From assembly GCF_030271255.1 (NCBI RefSeq), contig NZ_JASJOM010000017.1:1-57658 (forward strand): DNA of 57,658 nucleotides, in the 5' to 3' direction. This stretch comes from Peribacillus folii. GTDB lineage: Bacteria > Bacillota > Bacilli > Bacillales > DSM-1321. Position 1 is the first letter of the stretch, and each line of letters opens with the position of its first letter. Below, in pieces: positions 1 to 9,825 of the stretch. The notes under the pieces are model-generated. The model saw only the letters and a program-made list of their open reading frames with translations. It ran no database searches and was not told where the DNA came from. The translations under genes and the position numbers were made by a program.

Positions 1-335
1 CATTCTGACTGGTAAAGCGGACATTTTCAGGAGTAATCGACGGATTTGGCTGAAAAATGCGCAATTTGGCGAGTAAAGCATCCATTCTCGCGAGTAAAGT
101 GCATGAATTGGCGAGTAAAACTGCCAATCTCGCGAGTAAACGGCCATATTTGGCGAGTAAAGTGCACATTCTGACTGGTAAAGCGGCAATTTTCAGGAGT
201 AATCGACGGATTTGGCTGAAAAATGCGCAATTTGGCGAGTAAATAGTCCGAATTTGGCGAGAACACCCTAATTGGCGAGTAAAACCGCCAATCTCGCGAG
301 CAAACACCCTATTTGGCGAGTAAAGCACCTAATCT
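1..335. repeat. Intergenic array of 21-bp degenerate repeats
   Basis: Degenerate tandem units built round a TTGGCGAGTAAA core. The GAGTAAA core (or its variants) starts at 71, 92, 113, 134, 155, 176, 197 and 218, exactly 21 bp apart, then 237 (19 bp). Positions 1-80 recur almost unchanged at 167-246, so a 166-bp higher-order unit (seven 21-mers and one 19-mer) is duplicated. The array runs off the left edge. Because 21 bp is seven codons, open frames with seven-residue periodicity appear on both strands, but none has a ribosome binding site. It is not CRISPR: there are no unique spacers of constant length. Confidence 0.85.
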
Positions 336-376
336 CTCCTTCTTATACAACCACCGTTTCAGTAATGATGACAATT

Positions 377-415
377 AAAAAAGGTTCCGAAATGAAAGCA
401 TTCCGAAACCTTTTT
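377..415. terminator. Terminator downstream of the LacI-family gene
   Basis: A 17-bp stem with two mismatches and an AAAG loop, with an A-run on one side and a T-run on the other, so it can work in both directions. It lies about 70 bp past the stop of the minus-strand regulator. The TTCCGAA core resembles the terminators at 35599 and 57606. Confidence 0.75.
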
Positions 416-483
416 GCCTCCAATTCGGCAGGAGGCGGCCATTCGATTTTCGTTTCCAGGCAATGGGGTGGATCGCACTGCTC

Positions 484-1530
<1,047 letters not shown>

Positions 1531-1535
1531 TTATC

Positions 1536-1574
1536 CATAAAAAAGAAAGGATATCTTCATAAATGATGCCTTTC
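1536..1574 (-). terminator. Terminator of the sugar ABC importer operon
   Basis: GAAAGG/CCTTTC stem with a partly paired interior, followed on the minus strand by a run of T. It separates the permease gene from the regulator, so lacI probably has its own promoter in the 60 bp between. Confidence 0.6.
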
Positions 1575-1594
1575 CTCCCACGCTGTTTCCCATT

Positions 1595-2425
1595 TCATTT
1601 AATGCCCGTTTGGGTGACTCCCTTGATGAAAGAACGCTGCCCCAGAATGAAGATGAGGATAACGGGAATGGTGGCGATTGCCGTTAAGGCCATCAGCCTT
1701 CCTGGTGAAGATACGAAGCTTCCCTGCTGCATGATGGCAATGCCGGTGGTGATGGTCCTCATTTCCGGCGAGCTTGTCGTCAGCAGCGGCCAAAGGAAGT
1801 CGTTGTAAATGGACATGAAGGTGAAAATCGCCAATGTCCATATGATGGGGCGTGCAGATGGCAAGGCAATCTTGATGAACACCTGCCATTTGTTCGCTCC
1901 ATCCAGATGGGCCGCCTCTTCCAATTCCTTCGGGAAGGCCCTGAAGGATTGATATAAAAGAAACACGCCAAATGCGTTAGCGGAATACGGCAAAATGAGC
2001 ACGGCATAAGTGTCCAATAAACCTAGCTGGTTGAATCCCATATATAAAGGCAGGAATGTGATCACCCACGGAATGGTCAAAGAACCTATGAACATTGCGA
2101 ACAAAAGTTTTTTGAAGGGTACGTCCAGCCTGGCCAAACCATATGCAGCAAGGGTATCCACAATCAATACGATCAATGTGCCGGCAATACCGACAATTAG
2201 GGAGTTTGACATCCACGTGAAGACCGGTGTATCGGAGCCGCCGCTAAGGCTAAAAGTATAATTCTCCAGTGTGAATATTTCAGGAATCCATTTAATTCCC
2301 GAGGTGAAGGCTTCTTGATCTGTTTTGAAGGAAGTGGCCAGCATCCAGAAAAGGGGCGCGATAAAGAAGATGGAAATGATAATCGCAATCGTGACCAATG
2401 CTATCGTGAATCCTTTTTTCCTCAT
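1595..2425 (-). CDS. Carbohydrate ABC transporter permease, MalG type
   Basis: A 276-residue inner-membrane permease of the CUT1 sugar importers. Six hydrophobic segments are visible, starting with FTIALVTIAIIISIFFIAPLF near residue 6. The EAA loop that docks the ATPase is clear (EELEEAAHLDGANKWQVFIK, about residues 167-186). It is the last gene of a three-gene operon and starts directly after the stop of the MalF-type gene. No ATPase is encoded here; such systems commonly share an MsmX-type ATPase encoded elsewhere. Confidence 0.95.
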   Translation of the reverse strand: MRKKGFTIALVTIAIIISIFFIAPLFWMLATSFKTDQEAFTSGIKWIPEIFTLENYTFSLSGGSDTPVFTWMSNSLIVGIAGTLIVLIVDTLAAYGLARLDVPFKKLLFAMFIGSLTIPWVITFLPLYMGFNQLGLLDTYAVLILPYSANAFGVFLLYQSFRAFPKELEEAAHLDGANKWQVFIKIALPSARPIIWTLAIFTFMSIYNDFLWPLLTTSSPEMRTITTGIAIMQQGSFVSSPGRLMALTAIATIPVILIFILGQRSFIKGVTQTGIK

Positions 2426-3328
2426 TTACTTCATTGCCTCCTTCTTTTCCCTAGTCAGTCTAAATTGAACGAGCGAGATGATGATCATGATCAGGGCCAT
2501 CAATATCGACATTGCTGCGGCATTTCCCAATTGCCGTTGATTGAAGCCTTCCTCGACAATATTCATCAGGAGAACCTGCGTCGATGTGCCGGGACCCCCA
2601 CGGGTCATCAAATACGGCTGCCCATAGATATTGAAGGATGCAATGGTCGAGGTGAGGGTGACGAATAGCATCGTGGGCTTGATGGTCGGGAGCGTGATGT
2701 GAATGAAGGTCTGCCATCTGTTGGCTCCATCCAATGAACCGGCCTCATATAATTCCTCCGATACCTCATTCAGGGCATTCGTGAAAATGACCATATTGAA
2801 GCCAATCGTCCACCATAGCGTCGCGATGATGATCGAAACCCAGGCCCAAGGTATATCCGTCAGCCACGGAATCGCCGAAAGCCCCGCCTTCTGGAAATAT
2901 TGATTGATTAAGCCACTGTTCGTATCAAAAATCCAGAGCCAGATGATGGCCACGATGGAAACGGATACAGAATAGGGGATGAAATAAGCAGTCCTGAAGA
3001 ATCCTGTCAGCTTCTTTGGCAGGGCATTCAGCAGCAATGCCAAACCAAGCCCTACGGCGACAAGTAAAGGCACGCTGAAGAGGACGAACAAGAACGTATT
3101 TTTCAGGCCTTCAAAAAATAAATTATGCAGATAAGAATCAGAGTCAAAAATATTCAAATAGTTTTTCAGCCCGACGAACTCATTGACTGGATTGAGCAAG
3201 TCCCAATCATGCATACTGATCCAGACCCCATATACTATCGGGGCTATGAGAAAGACCGTAAACAATAGCAAGTAGGGTAATACAAATAAACTGGAAGTGG
3301 CTTTTGATTTCCACGAGGTTCGCTGCAT
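2426..3328 (-). CDS. Carbohydrate ABC transporter permease, MalF type
   Basis: A 300-residue partner permease of the MalG-type protein, with about six membrane segments and an EAA loop (ELYEAGSLDGANRWQTFIH, about residues 191-209). It has the short UgpA/AraP/MsmF form and lacks the large extra domain of E. coli MalF, which argues against a strict GanP orthologue. A good ribosome binding site (AAGGAG) precedes ATG 3328. Its stop codon abuts the start of the downstream permease, consistent with translational coupling. Confidence 0.95.
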   Translation of the reverse strand: MQRTSWKSKATSSLFVLPYLLLFTVFLIAPIVYGVWISMHDWDLLNPVNEFVGLKNYLNIFDSDSYLHNLFFEGLKNTFLFVLFSVPLLVAVGLGLALLLNALPKKLTGFFRTAYFIPYSVSVSIVAIIWLWIFDTNSGLINQYFQKAGLSAIPWLTDIPWAWVSIIIATLWWTIGFNMVIFTNALNEVSEELYEAGSLDGANRWQTFIHITLPTIKPTMLFVTLTSTIASFNIYGQPYLMTRGGPGTSTQVLLMNIVEEGFNQRQLGNAAAMSILMALIMIIISLVQFRLTREKKEAMK

Positions 3329-3378
3329 AAATTTCTCTCCTTATTTACTCTCTGCGGTCGATACAATAAGAGGAGGAA

Positions 3379-3397
3379 GCAAGTGATATTCACCTGC
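3379..3397 (-). other. Intercistronic hairpin after the binding-protein gene
   Basis: An eight-bp stem (GCAGGTGA/TCACTTGC with one G-U pair, loop ATA) lies between the stop of the solute-binding protein and the first permease, without a T-run. Hairpins here commonly protect the binding-protein mRNA so that it is made in excess over the permeases; that role is inference. Confidence 0.45.
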
Positions 3398-3410
3398 CGC
3401 CCCCTTCAAG

Positions 3411-4682
3411 TCATTTATTCAAGATTTGGTCGGCTTTTTTCGTTGCATCATCCAACGCTTGCTTTGGATCCTTTTTCCCTAATAACGCCAGGTTCACTTC
3501 AGCCCATAATGGATCTGAGATCTGGCCCCAGTTTGCAATTCTCGGGGCAAACTGGGCGTATTCGAACGAAGCGGCAACTTTAGGCTGTTGAACCATGCTT
3601 TTAAACTCTTCGTTTCTTTCATAGATTGCCTTGGAAGCCGGAGCTTGACCCGATTTTGCCCATTCCAATGTGTTTTCGGCAGCGTATTTCAGGAAGTCAT
3701 TGATGGCCGCCAGCTTTTCTTTATCTTTAACGGAAGCCGGGATGACAAAATTGTGGCCATTTGCATATACGGCTTGTTTTTTCGTTCCCAATTGCGGCAC
3801 TTCGGCAACTCCATAATTGATGCCTGCCTTGTCCCACTGCTCCATCATCCATGGTCCATTGAACTGCATCGCGTTTTTCCCTTGAAGGAATAAGTTCACT
3901 TCTCCATCTTGCTGAACATTGGCCGGGGACACCTTCTGCTTATGGATGAGATCCGACAGGAAGGTCAATGCTTCGACGCCAGCCGGGCTATTGTAATCAG
4001 GCTTGCCATCCTTTAGGAATTCCCCGCCATTTTGATAGAAGACCGTCGGATAAATGAACTGATTCGGCCAAAGCGTCGGCACGACATAGCCATATTGCCC
4101 TTTTGATTTGTCCGTCAACTTCTTGGCAAAGCTGAGGAATTCCTCCCTGTTCACAGGCGCCTTTTCGGGATCCAATCCAGCAGCCTTGAACAAGTCCTTG
4201 TTGTAATAAAGTAGCAATGGATGGATGTCCAGCGGGATGGCATATTGCTTACCGTCCACTGTTCCGGCACCCCAGGCGGTTTCGGAATAATCCTCTTGGT
4301 TAATGCCTGCCGAGGCCACTGTCTCGCTAACATCTTTCACTAGATTCTTTTCTACATAGTTGGTTAGCTGATCAGTATGCATGATTAATAGATCGGGCGC
4401 ATTTTTTTGTCCGGAAAATGCTACATCGACCGTTTTATAATAATCCGATTGCGGAACGATTTGCATATTCACTTGGTATTCAGACTGCGATTTGTTATAG
4501 CTTTCGACGATATTCTTCATCCTGGGGCCGTCAGCACCGGAAAACGGCGTCCAAAATGTAATCTTCTTACCGTCGCCGCCATCACCGGTGGTAGAAGCTT
4601 TGTCTTCATTGGAACAAGCAGCCAAAGATCCCATCGCAAGCGTTGCTGCCAGGATGGCGCCAATCATCTTTTTCTTTTTCAT
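3411..4682 (-). CDS. Sugar ABC transporter solute-binding lipoprotein
   Basis: A 423-residue extracellular solute-binding protein (family 1) anchored as a lipoprotein. The signal peptide ends in the lipobox LAAC with Cys 23, followed by a Gly/Asp/Ser linker and the ITFWTPFSGADGPRMKNIVE start of the mature fold. It is the first gene of the importer operon, behind a promoter with an operator-like palindrome and a perfect cre. The mature protein captures the sugar at the membrane surface. Which sugar is taken up cannot be read from the sequence; no glycosidase gene is present in the window to hint at it. Confidence 0.95.
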   Translation of the reverse strand: MKKKKMIGAILAATLAMGSLAACSNEDKASTTGDGGDGKKITFWTPFSGADGPRMKNIVESYNKSQSEYQVNMQIVPQSDYYKTVDVAFSGQKNAPDLLIMHTDQLTNYVEKNLVKDVSETVASAGINQEDYSETAWGAGTVDGKQYAIPLDIHPLLLYYNKDLFKAAGLDPEKAPVNREEFLSFAKKLTDKSKGQYGYVVPTLWPNQFIYPTVFYQNGGEFLKDGKPDYNSPAGVEALTFLSDLIHKQKVSPANVQQDGEVNLFLQGKNAMQFNGPWMMEQWDKAGINYGVAEVPQLGTKKQAVYANGHNFVIPASVKDKEKLAAINDFLKYAAENTLEWAKSGQAPASKAIYERNEEFKSMVQQPKVAASFEYAQFAPRIANWGQISDPLWAEVNLALLGKKDPKQALDDATKKADQILNK

Positions 4683-4820
4683 ATGGGTTAGCTCCCTTAT
4701 ATTTATTTCGTTTCCCTTTCGAATGCGTTCGGATCATGAACGCATGATGGTAAAACATCGTCCCCTTCTATCAGTAACACACCTCCCGTTGGATGAAATA
4801 GTAAACTTGCAAAGCTTTTG

Positions 4821-4836
4821 ATGAATGCGCTTTCAA
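4821..4836 (-). promoter_or_regulatory. cre site (CcpA) in the importer leader
   Basis: The minus strand reads TTGAAAGCGCATTCAT, matching the cre consensus WTGNAARCGNWWWCAW at all 16 positions. It lies downstream of the promoter, where CcpA usually blocks elongation. This indicates carbon catabolite repression. Confidence 0.85.
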
Positions 4837-4857
4837 ATTCTGATAAAAAAATAAATA

Positions 4858-4880
4858 TTTAAGTAAAATTTTTACTTAAA
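4858..4880. promoter_or_regulatory. Operator-like 23-bp palindrome
   Basis: Perfect inverted repeat with 11-nt arms TTTAAGTAAAA and TTTTACTTAAA around a central T, placed immediately downstream of the -10 box. Size and position fit a LacI-family repressor, most likely the regulator at 484-1473. Confidence 0.75.
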
Positions 4881-4883
4881 ATA

Positions 4884-4912
4884 AATATATACTCGGACCC
4901 ATTTGTTGTCAA
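4884..4912 (-). promoter_or_regulatory. Sigma-A promoter of the sugar importer operon
   Basis: On the minus strand -35 TTGACA (4907-4912), a 17-bp spacer and -10 TATATT (4884-4889). This is close to the full sigma-A consensus. Confidence 0.85.
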
Positions 4913-4975
4913 CGATTTTTCCAGCACCAAAAAAATAAAATTCCGACAAATCCGAAAAAGGGAGCCACAAAACGA

Positions 4976-5030
4976 GCGAAAAAAAGTAGTCCATCAAACA
5001 CCTTAGCAAACGCGTGTTTTGGAGCTACTT
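4976..5030 (-). terminator. Terminator of the hydroxylase gene
   Basis: Nested stem AAGTAG/CTACTT with inner AAACAC/GTGTTT pairing, followed on the minus strand by seven T. Confidence 0.65.
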
Positions 5031-5068
5031 GATGTGTATGATATTCAAGCTACTGACGAAAGGGCGGC

Positions 5069-6526
5069 TCAATCATCGGCCGAGCGGTCAGTGGGCGACA
5101 AAATCGCATCCACGCGGTCAACATACGGCTGCGAATCATAAGCTGAGTACAATTGACTTGAAAGCCTCATCGGATCGCCGAAGAAAAAACGTTCATATAA
5201 TGTTTCCCTTGTACCGAATGAGCTCATGGATATATCCCATGCCAAACGAAACAGCTTAATGCGATCTTCCGCTTTTTTGGAGGCGCCTTGCAAGTATTGA
5301 TCTAAATCTTTCCTGATTCCGGAGCGGAAGGCATTTTCTGTTGGAATGGTCATTAATCCGCTTGCTCCCAGCAGTTGAATGATCTCCGAAAATCTCGGAT
5401 AAATTTTCGGAAACAGGTTAATGGCAATTTGGAGCGTTAATTGATCTGGCCGCATATACCCCCACTCATCCACCTGCGCTTCCATTTCCGCTTTAAACAG
5501 CAAGGCCTTCATCGTCTCCAGGGCAACGATGATTTCGGTCGCCTTCTCTTGAACATGCTGGTATCCGCCAATATTAATCATGTCAATGATCGATTGCACA
5601 ATGCCCAGAATGAATTCGGTTTTTACGATCCGCCTCGCTACAACCTGATGCATGGTGAAAGCGGAAAATGAACTGGAGGCCAAGAAGGTATTGGAGATTT
5701 CAGGATTATCAAAATAAAACACCCGATCCCATGGGACCAGAACATCATCAAAAACAACAATCGTATCCATTTCTTCGAATCTTGAGCTCAAAGGATGGTC
5801 GAAAGCGGATTCCCCGCCAACAAAAGAATCCCTGCAGATGAATTTCAAGCCCTTAGCGTTGCTGGGAATGCTGAAGGAAAATCCTTTATCCTTTGCCTCG
5901 AAACCTGCTGCTGACAATACTAAGATCTCATCCGTGATCCCGCCCTGTGTTGCCAATACCTTCGCACCCTTGACCACGATTCCTGCGGCATTTCTTTCGA
6001 CGATTCTTGCTGCAATCGGCTCCTCCGTATGTTCAAAATGATAGTGGGCCCGATTTACTTGCGGATCAATAAATGTATGGGTGATCGATCTATCATTTTC
6101 ACGGGCATATTCATAAAATTTCGTTATATTTTCCGGAAAACAATGATCTTTGCCTGTCAATAAACCGACGGAAGAAGCAAATGCCATGATGACCGTATTC
6201 ATATAATCCGGGCTCCTGCCCATCATTCCATTGTTCAACAGGGCCCAATGTTGAATCATTTTACGCCTGTTGACTAGATCCTCAATCGTTTTTGGCTGTA
6301 GGTAAGACATTCCCACCGGTTTTCCGCTTAAAGGAGATGGATAAGTCATGCATGGTTTGACCCGTGCTTCAAGCTGGAAGTCATATAACTGCCCTTGGCT
6401 TTTCATGACGCCCTTAAATGCAGGATGCTCCGAAATCTTTCCCGTCACAGGATCTCCATCCATCCATACGGCCGTCTTTAGCCGGTCAATTCGGTCGATA
6501 TACTGCTTTCCGTTTATAGCTGGCAT
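5069..6526 (-). CDS. hpaB: 4-hydroxyphenylacetate 3-monooxygenase, oxygenase component (HpaB family)
   Basis: A 485-residue flavin-dependent aromatic hydroxylase; family members add an ortho hydroxyl to 4-hydroxyphenylacetate or related phenols using reduced FAD. Full length. The substrate-pocket pattern known from the Thermus HpaB structure appears as GRSPDYMN (Arg and Tyr) and, further on, SITHTFIDPQ (His). The start ATG 6526 follows GGGGTGG at four bases. No flavin reductase (HpaC) or downstream catechol cleavage genes are adjacent, so FADH2 must come from elsewhere, as with the isolated B. subtilis YoaI. The true substrate is open. Confidence 0.9.
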   Translation of the reverse strand: MPAINGKQYIDRIDRLKTAVWMDGDPVTGKISEHPAFKGVMKSQGQLYDFQLEARVKPCMTYPSPLSGKPVGMSYLQPKTIEDLVNRRKMIQHWALLNNGMMGRSPDYMNTVIMAFASSVGLLTGKDHCFPENITKFYEYARENDRSITHTFIDPQVNRAHYHFEHTEEPIAARIVERNAAGIVVKGAKVLATQGGITDEILVLSAAGFEAKDKGFSFSIPSNAKGLKFICRDSFVGGESAFDHPLSSRFEEMDTIVVFDDVLVPWDRVFYFDNPEISNTFLASSSFSAFTMHQVVARRIVKTEFILGIVQSIIDMINIGGYQHVQEKATEIIVALETMKALLFKAEMEAQVDEWGYMRPDQLTLQIAINLFPKIYPRFSEIIQLLGASGLMTIPTENAFRSGIRKDLDQYLQGASKKAEDRIKLFRLAWDISMSSFGTRETLYERFFFGDPMRLSSQLYSAYDSQPYVDRVDAILSPTDRSADD

Positions 6527-6720
6527 TTTACCACCCCTTCCTTCGTCATATCTTATTATTTTGCTTTTTTCTTTGTGAAGGAATCTGAATTGATTTGGAA
6601 AAGCTTTCGTGATCCGCCGTTCCGCTTCAAGCTCGGAATCGTCAGGAGGACCTGATGTTTACCTGTCCATTTTTAAGGCTAAAGTATCCATACATCAAAT
6701 ACATGCAGGGGGAGATGTTC

Positions 6721-7587
6721 TTGAATATATATGAACAGCAAAAAAACGGGCAGCCTGGCCAAACACAGCCAAGGCAGCCAGGCATCGAATCAGAGATGGA
6801 TCCACTGCCGATCCAGCCGAAGGATTACAAAGGAAGCGATAAACTGAAGGACCGCGTTGCGCTGATCACGGGCGGTGATAGCGGCATCGGACGAGCCGTT
6901 GCAATTGCTTATGCAAAAGAAGGGGCCAATGTCGTGGTGAATTATTTGGATGAACACAGCGATGCAAAAGAAACGAAGCAGCTGATTGAAGCGGAAGGCG
7001 TTCGCTGCCTCTTGCTGCCAGGAGATGTATCGGCGGAAGCGACCTGCAAGGAATTGATCAAGAAAACAGTGGACGAGTTCGGCAAGCTGGATATCCTCGT
7101 GAATAACGCCGCCGTGCAATATCCGACGGAAAATATCGAGGATATCACCGACGAGCAATGGGATAAAACGTTCCGCACCAATATTTATTCCGTATTTTAC
7201 ATGAGCAAGCATGCGATCCCGCATATGAAGCAAGGCAATTCCGTCATCAATACGACCTCCATCAATCCTTATAGAGGACACGCTACATTGATGGACTATA
7301 CGGCAACAAAAGGGGCAATCGTCGGATTCACACGCAGCCTCGCCCAGAATGTGGCAAAAAAAGGGATCCGCGTCAATATGGTGGCCCCAGGTCCAATCTG
7401 GACCCCGCTCATCCCGGCGACGTTTGACGAACAAAGCGTAGCTGAATTCGGCACAGAAGCACCGCTCGGCCGCCCGGGACAGCCGGCAGATCACGCAGGC
7501 GCCTATGTATTGCTTGCCTCTGTTGAAGGAGCATATATAACAGGACAGTGCATCCATATCAACGGCGGCATCACGATGTCTTCATGA
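6721..7587 (+). CDS. Short-chain dehydrogenase, general stress type
   Basis: A 288-residue NAD(P)-dependent SDR of the longer YhxC/YhdF/GspX type. After a hydrophilic Gln/Pro-rich leader the Rossmann motif GGDSGIGRA, the NNAA motif, and Ser and Tyr-x-x-x-Lys (TTSIN... YTATK) are all present; the C-terminus ITGQCIHINGG is typical. I chose TTG 6721 because GGGGGAG lies six bases upstream; ATG 6715 sits directly on that site and ATG 6655 lacks one. B. subtilis homologues are sigma-B general stress proteins, but I did not find a clear sigma-B promoter. Substrate unknown. Confidence 0.9.
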   Translation: MNIYEQQKNGQPGQTQPRQPGIESEMDPLPIQPKDYKGSDKLKDRVALITGGDSGIGRAVAIAYAKEGANVVVNYLDEHSDAKETKQLIEAEGVRCLLLPGDVSAEATCKELIKKTVDEFGKLDILVNNAAVQYPTENIEDITDEQWDKTFRTNIYSVFYMSKHAIPHMKQGNSVINTTSINPYRGHATLMDYTATKGAIVGFTRSLAQNVAKKGIRVNMVAPGPIWTPLIPATFDEQSVAEFGTEAPLGRPGQPADHAGAYVLLASVEGAYITGQCIHINGGITMSS

Positions 7588-7592
7588 ATGGC

Positions 7593-7632
7593 AAACGACC
7601 GCAAGCACAAAACTTGCGGTCGTTTTTTTTTC
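7593..7632 (+). terminator. Terminator between convergent genes
   Basis: Perfect stem AAACGACCGCAAG/CTTGCGGTCGTTT with loop CACAAAA and nine T on the plus strand. It ends the dehydrogenase transcript and abuts the stop of the convergent gene. Confidence 0.9.
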
Positions 7633-8121
7633 CTAGCACCATACGATGATTCGATACGGCGTGGTTTGGGCGGGGATGCTCATGGTGGCAGCCCCATAGA
7701 TGACGATCAAATTCCGGTTTTCAGGAGATCTAGAAAAGGGCTGCCCGTTTTGTAAAACGATTTGCGTGAACGGGGAAAGATTCAATCGCAATTGACCATC
7801 CCGGCTCTCCAGCTGATCGTTGAAATAATCCACCTTCACATTCTGGTAAGGACTATCCTTCACCATGATCAATGCCCGGTATTGCGGAGGGTATATCAGG
7901 GGAACGGGCGCATTTTCATCATAATACCCAGTTACCCGATCACCTACGGCAACCATTGCCTGGTCGACGAAGTACGTACGGGGGGATACCACGAAATTCA
8001 CGGACGTTCCGCTATCTTCCACCGATACTAGTTGATAGCAGCCTTCCTTTTCGCCATTTTGTCCGGTTGGAAAATCGCTGATCCTGGTGACGATCCCATG
8101 GAACGGTTTCAAACGTACCAT
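7633..8121 (-). CDS. Conserved hypothetical protein, possible OB-like fold
   Basis: A 162-residue protein I do not recognise. It lacks a signal peptide or membrane segment. It is rich in short beta-type stretches (HGIVTRISDFPTG, YQLVSVEDSG, GDRVTGYYDENAP), which suggests a beta-barrel or OB-like domain; this is only an impression. It stands alone between the convergent dehydrogenase and the divergent brnQ, so context gives no role. The ATG at 8121 is preceded by GGAGG. Confidence 0.75.
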   Translation of the reverse strand: MVRLKPFHGIVTRISDFPTGQNGEKEGCYQLVSVEDSGTSVNFVVSPRTYFVDQAMVAVGDRVTGYYDENAPVPLIYPPQYRALIMVKDSPYQNVKVDYFNDQLESRDGQLRLNLSPFTQIVLQNGQPFSRSPENRNLIVIYGAATMSIPAQTTPYRIIVWC

Positions 8122-8362
8122 AACTAAATCCCTCCAATAATTGGCGTTTCTGACATAATGGATATCGTTTTACTTTATGTGAAATCACCCATAGTGGTGA
8201 TTATCGGAACGCTTTAACCCGAATGTTCACTAAATTTACATATCGTTAAAAATTGATGGAAACTTATTGGTATGAGTTGCTTTCAGATGCTCAAAATAGA
8301 TAATGGAAGATGAAAAACGGAGTCTTGGGCAATAGGAGTAATAATAAAATTCAAAAAATATA

Positions 8363-8391
8363 TTGAAATATCAATTTTATTTAGATATAAT
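8363..8391 (+). promoter_or_regulatory. Sigma-A promoter of brnQ
   Basis: TTGAAA (8363-8368), 17-bp spacer, TATAAT (8386-8391). The rest of 8122-8488 is AT-rich and otherwise unremarkable. Confidence 0.75.
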
Positions 8392-8422
8392 ACGACATGG
8401 TCTTAAATATTAGTTTATCTAC

Positions 8423-8437
8423 AATTTTTAGAAAATT
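8423..8437 (+). promoter_or_regulatory. CodY box upstream of brnQ
   Basis: AATTTTTAGAAAATT matches the CodY consensus AATTTTCWGAAAATT at 14 of 15 positions. It lies about 30 bp downstream of the -10 box, which fits repression by blocked elongation when branched-chain amino acids and GTP are plentiful. Confidence 0.8.
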
Positions 8438-8488
8438 TAATTATTTTTTAAAATAGTAAATTATGGGTAAATTCATGGAGGTTTTAAT

Positions 8489-9823
8489 GTGTCTAGTAAA
8501 GTGCCGTCTTCTTTTATAGTAGTGATCGGTTTCATGCTGTTCGCTTTATTCTTTGGAGCAGGAAATTTAATCTTCCCGCCGATGCTTGGTCAATCAGCAG
8601 GAATGAATGTCTGGGTTGCCAATGCAGGATTTTTGGTAACGGGAGTTGGGCTTCCTTTACTCGGTGTAATGGCGCTAGGTTTTTCAGGAAAAGATGATTT
8701 ACAATCGTTAGCAAGCCGCGTCCATCCAATGTTTGGGGTCGTATTCACCACCGTTCTTTATTTAGCGATCGGGCCGCTATTTGCCATACCAAGAACAGGA
8801 AACGTTTCATTTGAAATCGGCGTGAAACCATTTTTATCCGAAAATACAGGACCGCTGCCGTTAATTCTTTTCACCATCATCTTTTTCACGATTACGTGTC
8901 TTCTTTCGCTCAATCCCGCGAAAATTGTCGAAATTGTGGGGAAAGTTTTGACACCGATCAAGTTAACATTCATCGGAATTCTCGTGGTGGTCGCATTCGT
9001 CCATCCTATCGGGAACTTTCAAGCACCTGCGAGTAACTATACCATTCAACCATTTTTCAATGGATTTAAAGAAGGGTATTTAACGATGGATACACTGGCA
9101 TCCTTCGTTTTTGGCATCATCATCATTAATGCCATCAAAGCAAAAGGCGCCACAACCAAAAAACAAATCATGATCGTTTGCGGAAAAGCGACGGGGATTG
9201 CCGCCATCATCCTCGCGACCATCTATACCGCCCTTTCCTACATGGGTGCTTCCAGTGTAGAAAAGCTTGGACATCTTGATAACGGAGGAGTCGTCTTGGC
9301 GAAAGTATCGGACTACTACTTCGGGCCGTATGGCGGAATCCTATTAGGATTAATGATCACGGTAGCATGTATCACGACAAGTGTAGGACTTATAACATCT
9401 TGTTCGACATACTTCCATAAGCTATTCCCGAACCTGCCGTACAAAACCATTGCCATCAGCTTATCGGTTTTCAGCGCAATAGTAGCCAATATCGGACTGA
9501 CACAGCTGATTGCCATTTCCGTACCGGTGATGACAGCCATTTATCCGTTGGCCATCGTATTGATTTTCTTAACCTTCTTCCATTCCCTATTCAAAGGAAA
9601 ACCGGAAGTATATCAAGGCAGCTTACTGCTGACCTTCATCGTCAGTTTATTCGATGGATTAAGCGGAGCCGGCATCCACATTTCATTCATCGATAATTTC
9701 TTTCATTCAATCCTTCCTCTATATGGAGCAGGACTAGGATGGATCATCCCGGCCATCGTAGGAGGAGTCGTTGGCTATGCCAGCAGCCTCATACGGCCGA
9801 GCCATAACCACCAAATCGATTAA
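8489..9823 (+). CDS. brnQ: Branched-chain amino acid transport system II carrier protein
   Basis: A 444-residue cation-coupled symporter for leucine, isoleucine and valine, with about twelve membrane segments. The N-terminal FFGAGNLIFPPMLGQSAG (about residues 21-38) is the family signature. It starts with GTG 8489 behind GGAGG at seven bases; an ATG overlapping it is out of frame. Single-gene transcript with its own promoter, a CodY box in the leader, and a strong terminator. Confidence 0.95.
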   Translation: MSSKVPSSFIVVIGFMLFALFFGAGNLIFPPMLGQSAGMNVWVANAGFLVTGVGLPLLGVMALGFSGKDDLQSLASRVHPMFGVVFTTVLYLAIGPLFAIPRTGNVSFEIGVKPFLSENTGPLPLILFTIIFFTITCLLSLNPAKIVEIVGKVLTPIKLTFIGILVVVAFVHPIGNFQAPASNYTIQPFFNGFKEGYLTMDTLASFVFGIIIINAIKAKGATTKKQIMIVCGKATGIAAIILATIYTALSYMGASSVEKLGHLDNGGVVLAKVSDYYFGPYGGILLGLMITVACITTSVGLITSCSTYFHKLFPNLPYKTIAISLSVFSAIVANIGLTQLIAISVPVMTAIYPLAIVLIFLTFFHSLFKGKPEVYQGSLLLTFIVSLFDGLSGAGIHISFIDNFFHSILPLYGAGLGWIIPAIVGGVVGYASSLIRPSHNHQID

Positions 9824-9825
9824 TT

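Noticed and set aside
27..266. Seven-residue-periodic open frames on both strands of the first array
   Set aside because: They arise because the 21-bp period is a multiple of three; neither has a ribosome binding site or a recognisable product.
1..335. CRISPR array
   Set aside because: Units are contiguous and degenerate with no unique spacers, and no cas genes are present; the same holds for 40957-41335.
6790..7557. 255-codon frame opposite the stress-type dehydrogenase
   Set aside because: Shadow of a well-conserved SDR gene; the translation resembles nothing.
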